Program-made: the position numbers and the translations under genes
DNA from: Kistimonas sp. bin40
GTDB lineage: Bacteria; Pseudomonadota; Gammaproteobacteria; Pseudomonadales; Endozoicomonadaceae
Direction: 5' to 3'
DNA: 34,244 bases
NCBI GenBank assembly: GCA_002238585.1
Contig: MPMQ01000033.1
Location: 1 to 34,244, forward strand
The notes under the pieces: generated by a model
What the model was told of the DNA's origin: nothing
Databases searched by the model: none
The model's input: the letters and a program-made list of their open reading frames with translations, nothing else
In this document: piece after piece, positions 26,990 through 34,244 of the stretch
How positions within the stretch are numbered: the stretch's first letter is position 1
Layout of the letters: each line of letters opens with the position of its first letter

Positions 26990-27601
26990 TCAAGGCTCAA
27001 AGGCCATAAAAAAATGCCCATCGGATGTCAAAGGGTCCGCAGTCAGCTCCAGTCTGCCATCCGGCCTTGCCCCCCGGTCCCACAACACGTGAATCATGTA
27101 AATTGAGCCCTGTCCATCACAGCGCGATGAAACAACAGTATCACTACTGCCTATGAAATCACCCGGATTGCGACTGGGTGTACTGTCCAGGCACACAACC
27201 CCGATCCCGCCCGGAAGACTGCTGCTGATATCCTGCTGCCACTCCCAGAGGTCATTGAGAGCCATCTGCGCTGGCGTACACCCCTGAGATGCAAGACAGT
27301 TCGATTGTGGGCCTGCAGGCGGCGAGCCCGACAGGACATAGGCGCCAATCCGGGCCCCATCCAGGTTGGCTCTCATGCGATCAGCCAGCCCCTGCACCAG
27401 CTCCAGAGCCCGACCATCCTGATGACTGCTCTGCTGGGCTCTGGTGCTTTCCAGCTGCAGGCCGGCTACCGCCAGCAGCCCCAGCGACAGGATAAACAAG
27501 GTGACAAGATTCTCGACCAGACTGAATCCGGGCGCCCTGCCGCCCCCCGGTTTCCAGCGGACAGGCCTTGAAAACAGGGCGGCACTATAGACTTTCTGCA
27601 C
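26990..27601 (-). CDS. pilV: Type IV pilus minor pilin PilV (203 aa)
   Basis: PilV is a minor pilin. The hydrophobic N-terminus follows an intact cleavage site: APG, then FSLVENLVTLFILSLGLLAVAGLQ with Glu at +5. The C-terminal part has Cys pairs (NCLASQGC and VVCLDSTP) and IYMIHVLWDRGA, fitting PilV. No ATG lies near the signature. The GTG at 27601 is chosen because AGGGAAGA lies ~6 bases upstream; it overlaps the end of fimT/U by 17 bases and gives a 25-residue leader. A further upstream ATG (27691) would create an unusually long leader and a large overlap, so I disfavour it. Confidence 0.88.
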   Translation of the reverse strand: MQKVYSAALFSRPVRWKPGGGRAPGFSLVENLVTLFILSLGLLAVAGLQLESTRAQQSSHQDGRALELVQGLADRMRANLDGARIGAYVLSGSPPAGPQSNCLASQGCTPAQMALNDLWEWQQDISSSLPGGIGVVCLDSTPSRNPGDFIGSSDTVVSSRCDGQGSIYMIHVLWDRGARPDGRLELTADPLTSDGHFFMAFEP

Positions 27602-28205
27602 TGCACTCTTCCCTCGCCTGATCAGGGTCAGACTGCCGGACACGCCCCCGGAAGACCAGGAGCTTGGCGGCATAGTAGATGCCGCTACCATCCTGTAGGC
27701 AAAACAACACAGAAGGATTCAAAGGATGGCTTCCGCCAGATCGTGTCATGCGGATGTACTGCAAGTATCCGGGCCCGGTGTTGCCTCTCAGCAGCATTCC
27801 CAGATCATCATCCAGCGCATCCTGCACTCTGAGAACCAGGTCATCAGCACCAACCGAAAGCGGATCGCCGTCATAGTCCACAAACACCAGCCATCCCTGC
27901 CTCCAGATGTCGGCCTCCTCGGCATCATCAGCCGCCGCCGTGTTGTCGCACTGCACACTGGCGAGCTGACGCGGACAGATCACAAGGTTCCGACCGCGCA
28001 CCAGGGCTTCTGCACGTGCAAAAGTGACGAAACGCTGAAAAGAGTCAGCGGCGGACTCTGCCTGCTGGCGTTCAACAAACCGCACAAGGGAGGGCACCCC
28101 CGCTGTCACCAGCAGGGTGAAAACGGCGGTCACCACGAGCAACTCTATCAGGGTAAAACCCCACAGATCCTGACACCCTGGCCGTCTGAGTTTTTTTATT
28201 CTCAC
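27585..28205 (-). CDS. GspH/FimT-type pseudopilin, FimT/FimU (206 aa)
   Basis: This GspH/FimT-family minor pilin heads the cluster. The GTG at 28205 follows a strong GGGAGG at seven bases. The leader ends DLWG, then FTLIELLVVTAVFTLLVTAG with Glu at +5. Next comes the family pattern VPSLVRFVERQQAESAADSFQRFVTFARAEALVRGRNLVICP, which is typical of FimT/FimU. One C in NLVICP and others (QCDNT, LFCLQDGS) could form disulfides. FimT and FimU cannot be told apart here because only one copy exists; Pseudomonas aeruginosa has both. Confidence 0.92.
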   Translation of the reverse strand: MRIKKLRRPGCQDLWGFTLIELLVVTAVFTLLVTAGVPSLVRFVERQQAESAADSFQRFVTFARAEALVRGRNLVICPRQLASVQCDNTAAADDAEEADIWRQGWLVFVDYDGDPLSVGADDLVLRVQDALDDDLGMLLRGNTGPGYLQYIRMTRSGGSHPLNPSVLFCLQDGSGIYYAAKLLVFRGRVRQSDPDQAREECSAESL

Positions 28206-28404
28206 CAGACACCTCCCTGGCCCAGCCCATCACCCTCCTGTCAAAGACTAGCTGACAGACAGAGAGAATACCCGGAGGTGTGACGCTTTCGTGAAGAGGG
28301 GAACGCAGATAAAGGAGTAAGCGGCAGAATGAACAGAATGAAAGAGGACAGGCAACAAGGGGGAAACGCCCCCCGGCGCGGCTGGCACCGGCAGACAGCT
28401 TCAA

Positions 28405-28923
28405 TCAGCCAGAGGCTCGACCAGCCACAGGAGCCAGCCCAACACCATCCACCAGCCCGTCTTTTACTGACTCTGCCGCACTGACAGACTCAAGTGCCAC
28501 TTCAAATTCCAGGCTCTGGCCCGCCAGCGGATGATTAAAGTCAATCGTGACGTACTGTTCGTCCAGGGCACAGACAACACCCGGCAACTCGCCACCGCCC
28601 GGCGAGGCAAAACCAACCACCAGCCCTGTTTCCAGCGCCATGCCAGTCGAAAACCGTCGCCGTTGCAGCCGATGAACATTTTCAGCACGGTGCGCCCCGA
28701 ACGCCTGCTCGGGAGATAGCTGGAATATACGACGAGTACCGGCCTCCATACTCAGCAGACAGCGCTCAAAACCGTCCGGCAAGGTACCATCACCAATCAC
28801 AAGGGAAACGGGATCGCCGTCGAAAGTGCTGTCCACCAGTTCCCCGCTATTCAGCTTCAAGGCAAAATGCAGCCTGACCCGCGCCCCCTGCTCAGGCACG
28901 ATGCCGCCATCTCCGACACTCAT
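28405..28923 (-). CDS. fkpB: FKBP-type peptidyl-prolyl isomerase FkpB/SlpA (172 aa)
   Basis: FkpB (SlpA) is a cytoplasmic FKBP-fold prolyl isomerase and chaperone. It shows the SlyD/SlpA pattern: VRLHFALKLNSGELVDSTF near 17, PVSLVIGDGTLPDGFERCLLSMEAG near 38-62, and LSPEQAFG near 69. An insert-in-flap region follows (NVHRLQRRRFS...), then VVCALDEQYVTIDFNHPLAGQ, in which DFNHPLAG is a family signature. It has ~20 extra C-terminal residues compared with E. coli FkpB. Its ATG overlaps the lspA stop (ATGA at 28920-28923), so the pair is translationally coupled, as is usual for lspA-fkpB. Confidence 0.95.
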   Translation of the reverse strand: MSVGDGGIVPEQGARVRLHFALKLNSGELVDSTFDGDPVSLVIGDGTLPDGFERCLLSMEAGTRRIFQLSPEQAFGAHRAENVHRLQRRRFSTGMALETGLVVGFASPGGGELPGVVCALDEQYVTIDFNHPLAGQSLEFEVALESVSAAESVKDGLVDGVGLAPVAGRASG

Positions 28924-29429
28924 AGCAAGCCTTTCCTGTCTTTTCCTGTGGCAAACACACTCTGCTCCAACAACACCAACACAGCTCCCACGCTGATCCC
29001 CGCATCAGCCAGATTGAAAGTAGGGAAAAACCAGGAACTACCAAAATGAAAAAGAATAAAATCGACCACGTATCCCAGCTCCACCCGATCCTGAAGATTA
29101 CCGAGAGCACCGCCGAGAATCAGCGCCAGGGCCACAGCCTGCAGTTTGCATCCCGTCTCCAACCTGGCCAGCCAGACTAACAGAAACAGGCTCATCCCGA
29201 GAGCGACAACAACAAAAAACCAGCGCTGCTGACCATCAAGCCCCGCGAGAAAGCCAAAGGCCGCGCCCGTATTGTATGTTAGCGTCAGCCCAAAATAGCC
29301 GGGTACAAGAGACCGGTATTCTCCTGGAATAAAGTGGTGCACAATCCAGCCTTTGGTCCACTGGTCAGCCGCAACAAGCAGCCCACTCAAGAGGATGGAC
29401 ACCAAAAAAAGCAGCTTGCTGCGTGGCAT
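28920..29429 (-). CDS. lspA: Lipoprotein signal peptidase LspA, signal peptidase II (169 aa)
   Basis: LspA removes the signal peptide of diacylated prolipoproteins in the inner membrane. Four membrane helices are visible (residues ~6-22, 70-87, 95-112, 142-160). The aspartyl protease residues are present: Asp123 in GYVVDFI and Asp141 in FNLADAG. The conserved NTGAAFGF (~53-60) and GGALGNLQDR (~106-115) are also intact. In most relatives ileS lies directly upstream and ispH downstream of fkpB; neither is in this window. Upstream of the start there is ~600 bp with no gene, so the promoter must be new. Confidence 0.97.
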   Translation of the reverse strand: MPRSKLLFLVSILLSGLLVAADQWTKGWIVHHFIPGEYRSLVPGYFGLTLTYNTGAAFGFLAGLDGQQRWFFVVVALGMSLFLLVWLARLETGCKLQAVALALILGGALGNLQDRVELGYVVDFILFHFGSSWFFPTFNLADAGISVGAVLVLLEQSVFATGKDRKGLL

Positions 29430-30037
29430 GCGTATTCAACCAGTACAAAAGCCGTGTATTTTGTCCAGTATGTCCGGGTGGGTCAATTATTCGTTGCTCA
29501 GGAGCATGGCTTCCCCCCCCTACAGGTCAAGCGAAGCCTGGATTGCTGTATCTTTGCGCGCCAAGCCTGCACCTCACCAACTCATACATTCAGTCAGGCA
29601 CTGACCAACCGCAAGAACCCTTGAGCCTACACTGAAGCTCTCCACAGCCCTTGCGCGTGAACACCTTGCCGCTGCAAGGGTGCATCTGGACAGCATGCCA
29701 GGACACGAAAACGGCAGACCGATCCGGGTGCAGGGGGCCGCACCCTGCAGCCGCTCCATGCCCTTTCTACAAAAGCCCTTTCTACAAAAGCCCTTTCTAC
29801 AAAAGCCCTTTCTACAAAAGCCCTTTCTACAAAAGCAGAAATGAAACTCACTGCACGAAAAACAGCCCAGGCACCGCCGGACCCACTGTTACACGCGCCG
29901 GCCCCGACCGCCTTTTCACGCTCGCCCCCCCACAAAAGCAAGGTCACAACCGCCTGACTCCACCACAAGCCCCCATCCAAAGCAGACTCGCTCCCGCTGT
30001 GGAGCACTCTCTCGCCCTTTCCCGCTTTCAGCAGGTC
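29430..30037. other. Gene-poor spacer upstream of lspA
   Basis: No convincing gene is found. It contains the 15-bp minisatellite at 29761-29835 and must contain the lspA promoter. Frames on both strands that cross the minisatellite give low-complexity repeats (Pro-Phe-Tyr-Lys-Ser or Ala-Phe-Val-Glu-Arg) with no leader or further features. Confidence 0.5.
29761..29835. repeat. 15-bp tandem repeat, 5 perfect copies
   Basis: Five identical copies of CCCTTTCTACAAAAG in a row. The unit length is a multiple of three, so open frames pass through it on both strands. No ribosome site or signal supports translation. Confidence 0.97.
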
Positions 30038-31579
30038 CTACCAATCTTCATCGTCCTCACTATCCTCATCACTCTCCATCGCCCTCCTCCTGGCCTCCAT
30101 ATGTGTGCGCACATTCTCATCCACGCGCCCTCCCCTGCTCTCCGAAGCCGGTGCTGACGCAGCTTTCTGAGCAGATGCCCCCGGATTGACACCAGACCCG
30201 AGACCGACGCCTTCTCTCATCCCTATCTCTGCTGCGCTGCGCCGCTGTTCCACTTTATTGCGCAACTCCTGATTAAAGTCTGGCGCCGCCTGACTCGCTC
30301 TCGGAGCATTCCTCGCGCCTCCCACTTGACGTCCTGAGGAAGAACCTGCGAGCGGTGGCGATGCAACGGACGCGCCAGGCGGCGGAGGAGGCGGAGGAGG
30401 AGGCGGAGGAGGAGGCGCACCGGCCCGCATGGGAGGTGGTGGCGGTGGTGGCGGCGCACCAGCCTGCACGGGAGGAGGCGGCGGTGGCGATGACGGCCGT
30501 ACACCAACCTGCACGCGAGATGGTGGCGGTGGCGATGACGGAGATGACGACACTCCAGACTGCATGGGCTGCGAGGGGGCCGATCCCAATCGCCGCTTTT
30601 CTACTTTCTTCCGCAACTCATCGGCAAAGTTTTGCGGCACCTGACTCGCCTTCGAAGTATTCCCCGCGCCTTTCCCCTGAAGTCCTGCCAAAGAGCCCGC
30701 AGACGATGGCTGTGCTGCGGGCGACATGGGTGGTGGAGGCGGCGGAGGCGGCGGAGGTGGTGGAGGTGGTGGAGGCGGCGATGCGGCGACAGGCGCAGAG
30801 ACAGACACTGCGGACGGATTTATTCGCCCCTCTCCCGCCGGTGCAGCCTGTCCTGGCGCGTCTGCTTTGACTGCCGGCTCCCGCTGTGCGGCTCCCGGCT
30901 GGGGGGGCTTGCCTTTTTGGGCTATCGAAGCCAGCCATTCCTCCCGTGTTCGCTCGCCTTTGACGCCGCTCGCAACTCCCTTCTCTGCTCTTGCTTCCGC
31001 TGCCGGCTCGCGCTGTGCGGCTCGCGGCTGGGGGGGCTTGCCTTTTTGGGCTATCGAAGCCAGCCGTTCCTCTCGTGTTGGCTCGCTTTTGCCTCCGTTC
31101 GCAGCCTCTTGCTCTGCCTTTGCTTTCGCTGCCCGCGCTGCTTGCACCTCCGCTTTTATCTTTGCCGCTCGCTCCCATTGAGCAGCAGGTGGCGGGGGGG
31201 CTTGCCCTTTAGTGTGTTTCGCAGTCTCCTGCCTTTGTGCTGGCTGACCTTCCGCTCCCCGCGCAGCTTGCCCATGTCCCGTTTGCGCACAACCCTTCTC
31301 CGGATTCAGGGCATAGCTTTCGTAACCTTTATTGCCCCCTCTTTGCTCGTACCCCGCCAACTTCTTGATCAGAACATTCAGCCGAGCTCCAAACTTGGTC
31401 TTGGGAGGCTCCAAAGCCGCCCGGCGCGTTTCTCGAGTATCTTGATTTGTTATCGAAGAAACCGACCTTCGCATCCCATCAAGCAGGGCCGCTTTTCCGG
31501 AAGGTTTCTGTGACCCATGAGCCTGTTCCGCACCAAAGCTTCTATCAAACACAGGCGGGGGCAAACGAACCTCAGCCAC
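30038..31579 (-). CDS. WASP-like proline-rich protein with WH2-like and C/acidic motifs (513 aa)
   Basis: A candidate actin-nucleation promoting factor. The GTG at 31579 is used because GGAGG lies six bases upstream. In order: SGKAALLDGMR (~27-37), nearly the first WH2 motif of N-WASP (KAALLDQIR), though the downstream LKKV part is weak; a charged spacer with two copies of TRE(E)-x-LASIAQKGKPPQP (~185 and ~225); polyproline runs (~270-290, ~365-420) with Gly/Ala breaks like WASP/formin profilin sites; and two FxxELRxKVExRR segments (~322 and ~442). The C-terminus reads VRTHMEARRRAMES, then DEDSEDDEDW. In WASP proteins the Arp2/3-binding end is a basic amphipathic helix, then an acidic tail with a conserved Trp, as here. 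RickA of Rickettsia is a known bacterial example. No signal peptide is seen. Biochemical function is inferred. Confidence 0.8.
   Translation of the reverse strand: MAEVRLPPPVFDRSFGAEQAHGSQKPSGKAALLDGMRRSVSSITNQDTRETRRAALEPPKTKFGARLNVLIKKLAGYEQRGGNKGYESYALNPEKGCAQTGHGQAARGAEGQPAQRQETAKHTKGQAPPPPAAQWERAAKIKAEVQAARAAKAKAEQEAANGGKSEPTREERLASIAQKGKPPQPRAAQREPAAEARAEKGVASGVKGERTREEWLASIAQKGKPPQPGAAQREPAVKADAPGQAAPAGEGRINPSAVSVSAPVAASPPPPPPPPPPPPPPPPPMSPAAQPSSAGSLAGLQGKGAGNTSKASQVPQNFADELRKKVEKRRLGSAPSQPMQSGVSSSPSSPPPPSRVQVGVRPSSPPPPPPVQAGAPPPPPPPPMRAGAPPPPPPPPPPPPPGASVASPPLAGSSSGRQVGGARNAPRASQAAPDFNQELRNKVEQRRSAAEIGMREGVGLGSGVNPGASAQKAASAPASESRGGRVDENVRTHMEARRRAMESDEDSEDDEDW
30365..30815. repeat. 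Proline-codon repeat tracts in the WASP-like gene
   Basis: Runs of GGAGGCGGCGGTGG-type sequence (Pro codons on the minus strand) occupy about 30380-30480 and 30730-30780, with shorter runs between. They form two polyproline blocks separated by a repeat containing the FxxELRxKVExRR segment. The two ~120-residue halves, each made of polyproline plus SxxG...ASQ..FxxEL, look like an internal duplication. Confidence 0.75.
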
Positions 31580-33118
31580 ACTGCACCTCCACAATCAACA
31601 TGACGCAGCACTCCCACCGTCCCTCTATGACATCAAGCTACACGTCTTCACGACCAAAAACCGCCCTCTCGCTGCCGGGACACAGAACAGCTGGACGATT
31701 ATAGTCGCTTACAAGCCACTGCATGAATCAGCGTTGAAAAAATGGCATCGAGGCCATCATATGCTGGAGCTTGCATCTCTCATACACACGCCCCTCCACA
31801 CGCAACTTGCAAAGGAGGCTGGACAGAATCACACATACGAAAGCAGCCCCGTATTCACTGGCACAGCGCTCTGGCTGTACACTTCTACATCCCGCACCCC
31901 GTCACAGCACCAACATAAAGGCTTTTCATCGAAAATCAGAACCGTCGCGCACTGAGTTACAGGGGGACCTGACGCAACAGAGCCCCCTGCCGGGAAAAAG
32001 GCCGATTTATGATCGCTCAAGTGTCAGCCTGCCTCCCGCCGTTCCCAAACAACGAAAACGCCTTGCCCCCTCTATGTCCAACCCCTTCCAGTCTCGGATA
32101 GTCGGCATACAGCTTCTGAAAAAAAACAGAATTTCAGTGTGCTGGTGCCTCACCTGTCACAAGCCGCCCCCGATTGTCAGCAGCCCTTGCTGCTTCGATA
32201 GTCCTGCTCAAGGGAACTGACCCAGACGAGGCCATTACAGCGCGACTGAGCGCCTCCTTCTCTTTCACTGCCGGACATGGACACAAAGTGCATGCCCATT
32301 CCGAGCGCTTTTTCGACAAACCGTTCGTCTCACCCTGTGCGCACTGAAGACTGCTTATAGACAGGGAAAACTTCAGTGGCACCACTGACCCCAGGCACAG
32401 GCGAGCAAACAAAGCCATGTCGAGGCTTCCCCCGGCCAGGATGCCTCAGGATTACAGGCACCCTGTCGATGCTTAAAGCCATGTGCTCCGGCCTGCTGCA
32501 CAGCCAACCACCCTACCGGCCGAGCCTGCCCGAAAACGAGGCACACCACTCTCGCGCCCCCCCCTGCCGTAATAACAGGATGGACATCTGACAAAACTAA
32601 TCTCTCGAGTGGCATCAGCACTCCTGCTTGCTTGGATTCCGCAAGCAGCAAGACAGCTGACCGAATTTCATAACAGTTCGCTCACACCTTGCCCGTGGGA
32701 CAACCTCCACTGCCGTACCAACAAACCAGACCCTGACACCGCAGGCAGGGGGCCTGTCCGGCAGCTGACTTGAGGGCGGATGCGCAAGAAGGCAGAAAGA
32801 CTGGCAGCCATGACAGACGACCCGCTGCACTCCAATTCGGCGCAAACAGGGAGAGACTTTCAAGTTCTGTGCAGAATTCGTAACAAAATCAGTTGAGTTA
32901 CTGTCTTCAATATCAACACCAACGGAACTTCACGGCACTGGAGGCTTCCAAGGAGTCCAGGCAGGCGGGAAAACGATGTCCTGCCGTAACATCATTGATC
33001 CCCGTAAGCACAGACGGGACAGGACCAGTCGGACCAGTCTTCTACAGAGAAAACAGGAAAGTCCGTCACAACTGAGCGGAGATCACCACACCGGGAAAAA
33101 AACCGGGGGAACAGGCAC
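31580..33118. other. 1.5-kb region without a convincing gene
   Basis: Several short frames exist on both strands, but none has a good ribosome site together with a recognisable domain, signal peptide or compositional bias. The left end should hold the promoter of the WASP-like gene and the right end that of the XRE regulator. A weak AGGGGG/CCCCCT inverted repeat is at 31961-31988. The region may be decayed coding sequence. Confidence 0.5.
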
Positions 33119-33448
33119 ATGACGCTGACTATTCGACTGATTAAAACAAGGCGGGAGAAGCGCCTCTCCCAACAAGCTCTGGCCGATCTGATAGGTGTGT
33201 CCAGAAGCGCGTTGGCTCAGTGGGAAACAGATATGAGTCGTCCGAATCTGGATAATCTACGAAAGATAGCGGAGGTCATGGAAGTTTCCTTCGAATGGCT
33301 GGCCACAGGTCGCGGCAACCAGTATCTGACTGTAGATTCCAACCAGATCAGCGATGACAAGCTGGACGACGAAATTACTCGTCTGCTATCTCGCCTTCAC
33401 ACAGGCCACAAGAAGGCTCTTCTGAATGTCATTCGGGTAATGCACTGA
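33119..33448 (+). CDS. XRE-family helix-turn-helix regulator (109 aa)
   Basis: A small DNA-binding regulator. The ATG at 33119 has GGGGGAA upstream. Residues ~5-60 form the Cro/C1-type helix-turn-helix: IKTRREKRLSQQALADLIG, VSRSALAQWETD (recognition helix), PNLDNLRKIAEVMEVSFEWL. The C-terminal ~45 residues are charged and helical (DDEITRLLSRLHTGHKKALL) and may aid dimerisation. There is no obvious partner gene next to it, so its target is unknown. It resembles phage-repressor-type regulators, but no other phage gene is visible. Confidence 0.93.
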   Translation: MTLTIRLIKTRREKRLSQQALADLIGVSRSALAQWETDMSRPNLDNLRKIAEVMEVSFEWLATGRGNQYLTVDSNQISDDKLDDEITRLLSRLHTGHKKALLNVIRVMH

Positions 33449-33755
33449 GTGGCAGACGGAACCTGCAGGAAGAGGGGGGACCGAGAAGGACCGACAACAA
33501 TGCTCCCGGACCCGGGACAGCTGCCCTGCGGCAGACTGCCCGGGAACAGGGCTTGACCTGCTGGTTACAGCTCGTCAAAAACGGTTCAGCGGCACAATGC
33601 GCAGCTTCCATTCATTAGGGTACAAGACGTAGCTCCTACTTGACGGAAGAGAAAACAAGAGCTTTCAGGCACCCCTTGCAGTTCACGCGCACCTTGCAGT
33701 TCACGCGCACCTTGACCTTGCCGTTCACGCGCAACAGTGCAGACAGCCCCTGCCA
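33449..33755. other. Convergent intergenic gap with hairpin and minisatellite
   Basis: No gene is seen. It contains an imperfect hairpin at 33511-33544 (CCCGGG...CTGCC, loop CTGC, GGCAG...CCCGGG), possibly a terminator for the XRE gene although no T-run follows. An 18-bp repeat is at 33672-33732, just downstream of the Hpt gene. Confidence 0.5.
33672..33732. repeat. 18-bp tandem repeat, 3 imperfect copies
   Basis: Units of ACCTTGCAGTTCACGCGC occur at ~33672, 33691 and 33709. The third carries a 6-base insertion (ACCTTG duplicated) and one substitution. It is non-coding, located 24 bases past the stop codon of the Hpt gene. Confidence 0.88.
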
Positions 33756-34112
33756 TCAGCCTTGGGCCACGAAAGTGTTCAGCGCTGACTCCACCTCAGC
33801 CAAAACGGTTTCTGCCTGAGTCAAGAGTGCATCAGTTTCTGGCCCCAGATCGCCTTGCTGCCCATTTTCTTCCAGCTGTTGGCACAGGGCTTGCAGACCT
33901 TCGGCTCCCACGCTGGCACTGCTGGATTTGAGGCTGTGGGCCGCACGCCGAAAGGCTTCTGCATCCAAATCCGCAAGGGCCGTGCGCATAGTGCGCATCT
34001 GTGCTGGGCTGTCTTCTTTGTATAAGCCTATCAGCTCCAGCACGGTCTCCTGCCCCTCATCGCCCAGCATATCCACCAAGGCGTCCAGTACAGCACTGTT
34101 TATCGCTTCCAT
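33756..34112 (-). CDS. Stand-alone Hpt phosphotransfer protein (118 aa)
   Basis: A single histidine-phosphotransfer domain, which passes phosphate between receiver domains in a multistep phosphorelay. The ATG at 34112 follows GAGGAGGG. The four-helix Hpt pattern is complete: ETVLELIGLYKEDSPAQM, RTALADLDAEAFRRAAHSLKSSSASVGAEGLQ with the phospho-accepting His59 in AAHSLKSSS, then two C-terminal helices. No histidine kinase or receiver gene lies beside it, so the partner is elsewhere. Cytoplasmic. Confidence 0.95.
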   Translation of the reverse strand: MEAINSAVLDALVDMLGDEGQETVLELIGLYKEDSPAQMRTMRTALADLDAEAFRRAAHSLKSSSASVGAEGLQALCQQLEENGQQGDLGPETDALLTQAETVLAEVESALNTFVAQG

Positions 34113-34170
34113 CGTCGGGATCCCTCCTCTTTGTCCCCACCTTGGTGCCAGCCAAGATCGGGCATCACTG

Positions 34171-34244
34171 TTGCTGTTTCTGTTGCTGTTTCTGTTGCTG
34201 TTTCTGTTGCTGTTTCTGTTGCTGTTTCTGTTGCTGTTTCTGTT
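34171..34244. repeat. 12-bp tandem repeat, at least 6 copies, running off the window
   Basis: Perfect copies of TTGCTGTTTCTG start at 34171 and continue to the end of the window. The array is about 60 bases upstream of the Hpt start codon, so it lies in or near that gene's promoter. Its total length is unknown because the window ends. Confidence 0.95.

Noticed and set aside
29627-30007. Minus-strand frame with Ala-Phe-Val-Glu-Arg repeats
   Set aside because: Also produced by the 15-bp repeat; no signal, domain or start site supports it.
29651-30157. Plus-strand frame with Pro-Phe-Tyr-Lys-Ser repeats
   Set aside because: It is created by the 15-bp minisatellite, has no ribosome site, and runs into the 3' end of the WASP-like gene on the other strand. 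Low complexity without other features.
30632-31513. Plus-strand frames with Arg/Trp/Gly-rich runs opposite the WASP-like gene
   Set aside because: They are antisense shadows of the proline codons. The minus-strand frame has the ribosome site and recognisable motifs.
31771-32220. 149-residue plus-strand frame in the gene-poor region
   Set aside because: Composition is not protein-like, and no domain, leader or ribosome site is seen.

Overview
The window is from a gammaproteobacterium. The order hda / DUF2066 <-> purM-purN and the cluster lspA-fkpB followed by fimT/U-pilV-pilW-pilX-pilY1-pilY2-pilE both match the layout known from Pseudomonas and its relatives. Between these conserved blocks lie large, repeat-rich genes with eukaryote-like features. 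This suggests a host-associated lineage, perhaps a marine animal symbiont or intracellular bacterium related to Endozoicomonadaceae. That placement is an inference from gene content; no rRNA is present to test it.

Layout. (1) 1-5.7 kb: two tandem minus-strand paralogues for long coiled-coil proteins. They share ribosome-binding leaders, intergenic sequence and a terminator-like element, and a third copy of the element stands alone. (2) 5.9-6.25 kb: a ~141-bp tandem repeat made from the 3' end of hda and its downstream sequence. (3) 6.2-10.3 kb: hda and a DUF2066 gene on the minus strand, diverging from purM-purN. (4) 10.4-13.6 kb: two plus-strand paralogues with a basic helix-loop-helix-like segment. 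The larger ends in a repeated acidic/hydrophobic Phe-Asp tract that resembles a eukaryotic activation domain. (5) 13.7-17.6 kb: a ~1288-residue CHAT-family (caspase/separase-fold) protein whose catalytic His position appears to be Lys. It diverges from two small, secreted, paralogous two-cysteine proteins (17.9-19.1 kb). (6) 19.3-29.4 kb: a degenerate EAL-domain protein, the complete minor-pilin/PilY1 cluster, fkpB and lspA. (7) 30.0-31.6 kb: a proline-rich protein with a WH2-like motif, polyproline tracts and a C-terminal basic helix followed by an acidic tail ending in Trp. This is the architecture of WASP-family Arp2/3 activators and of bacterial mimics such as RickA. (8) 31.6-34.2 kb: a long stretch with no convincing gene, an XRE-type regulator, an Hpt phosphotransfer protein, and minisatellites.

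How the parts may work together (inference). The type IV pilus cluster could serve attachment or motility. The WASP-like, bHLH-like, CHAT and coiled-coil proteins are candidates for host-directed effectors acting on actin, transcription and signalling. No secretion system is visible here, so delivery is unproven. The most striking signals are the WASP-like protein at 30038-31579 and the bHLH-like pair at 10371-13647. Short tandem repeats recur through the accessory genes and spacers, so replication slippage is a likely source of variation in this locus.
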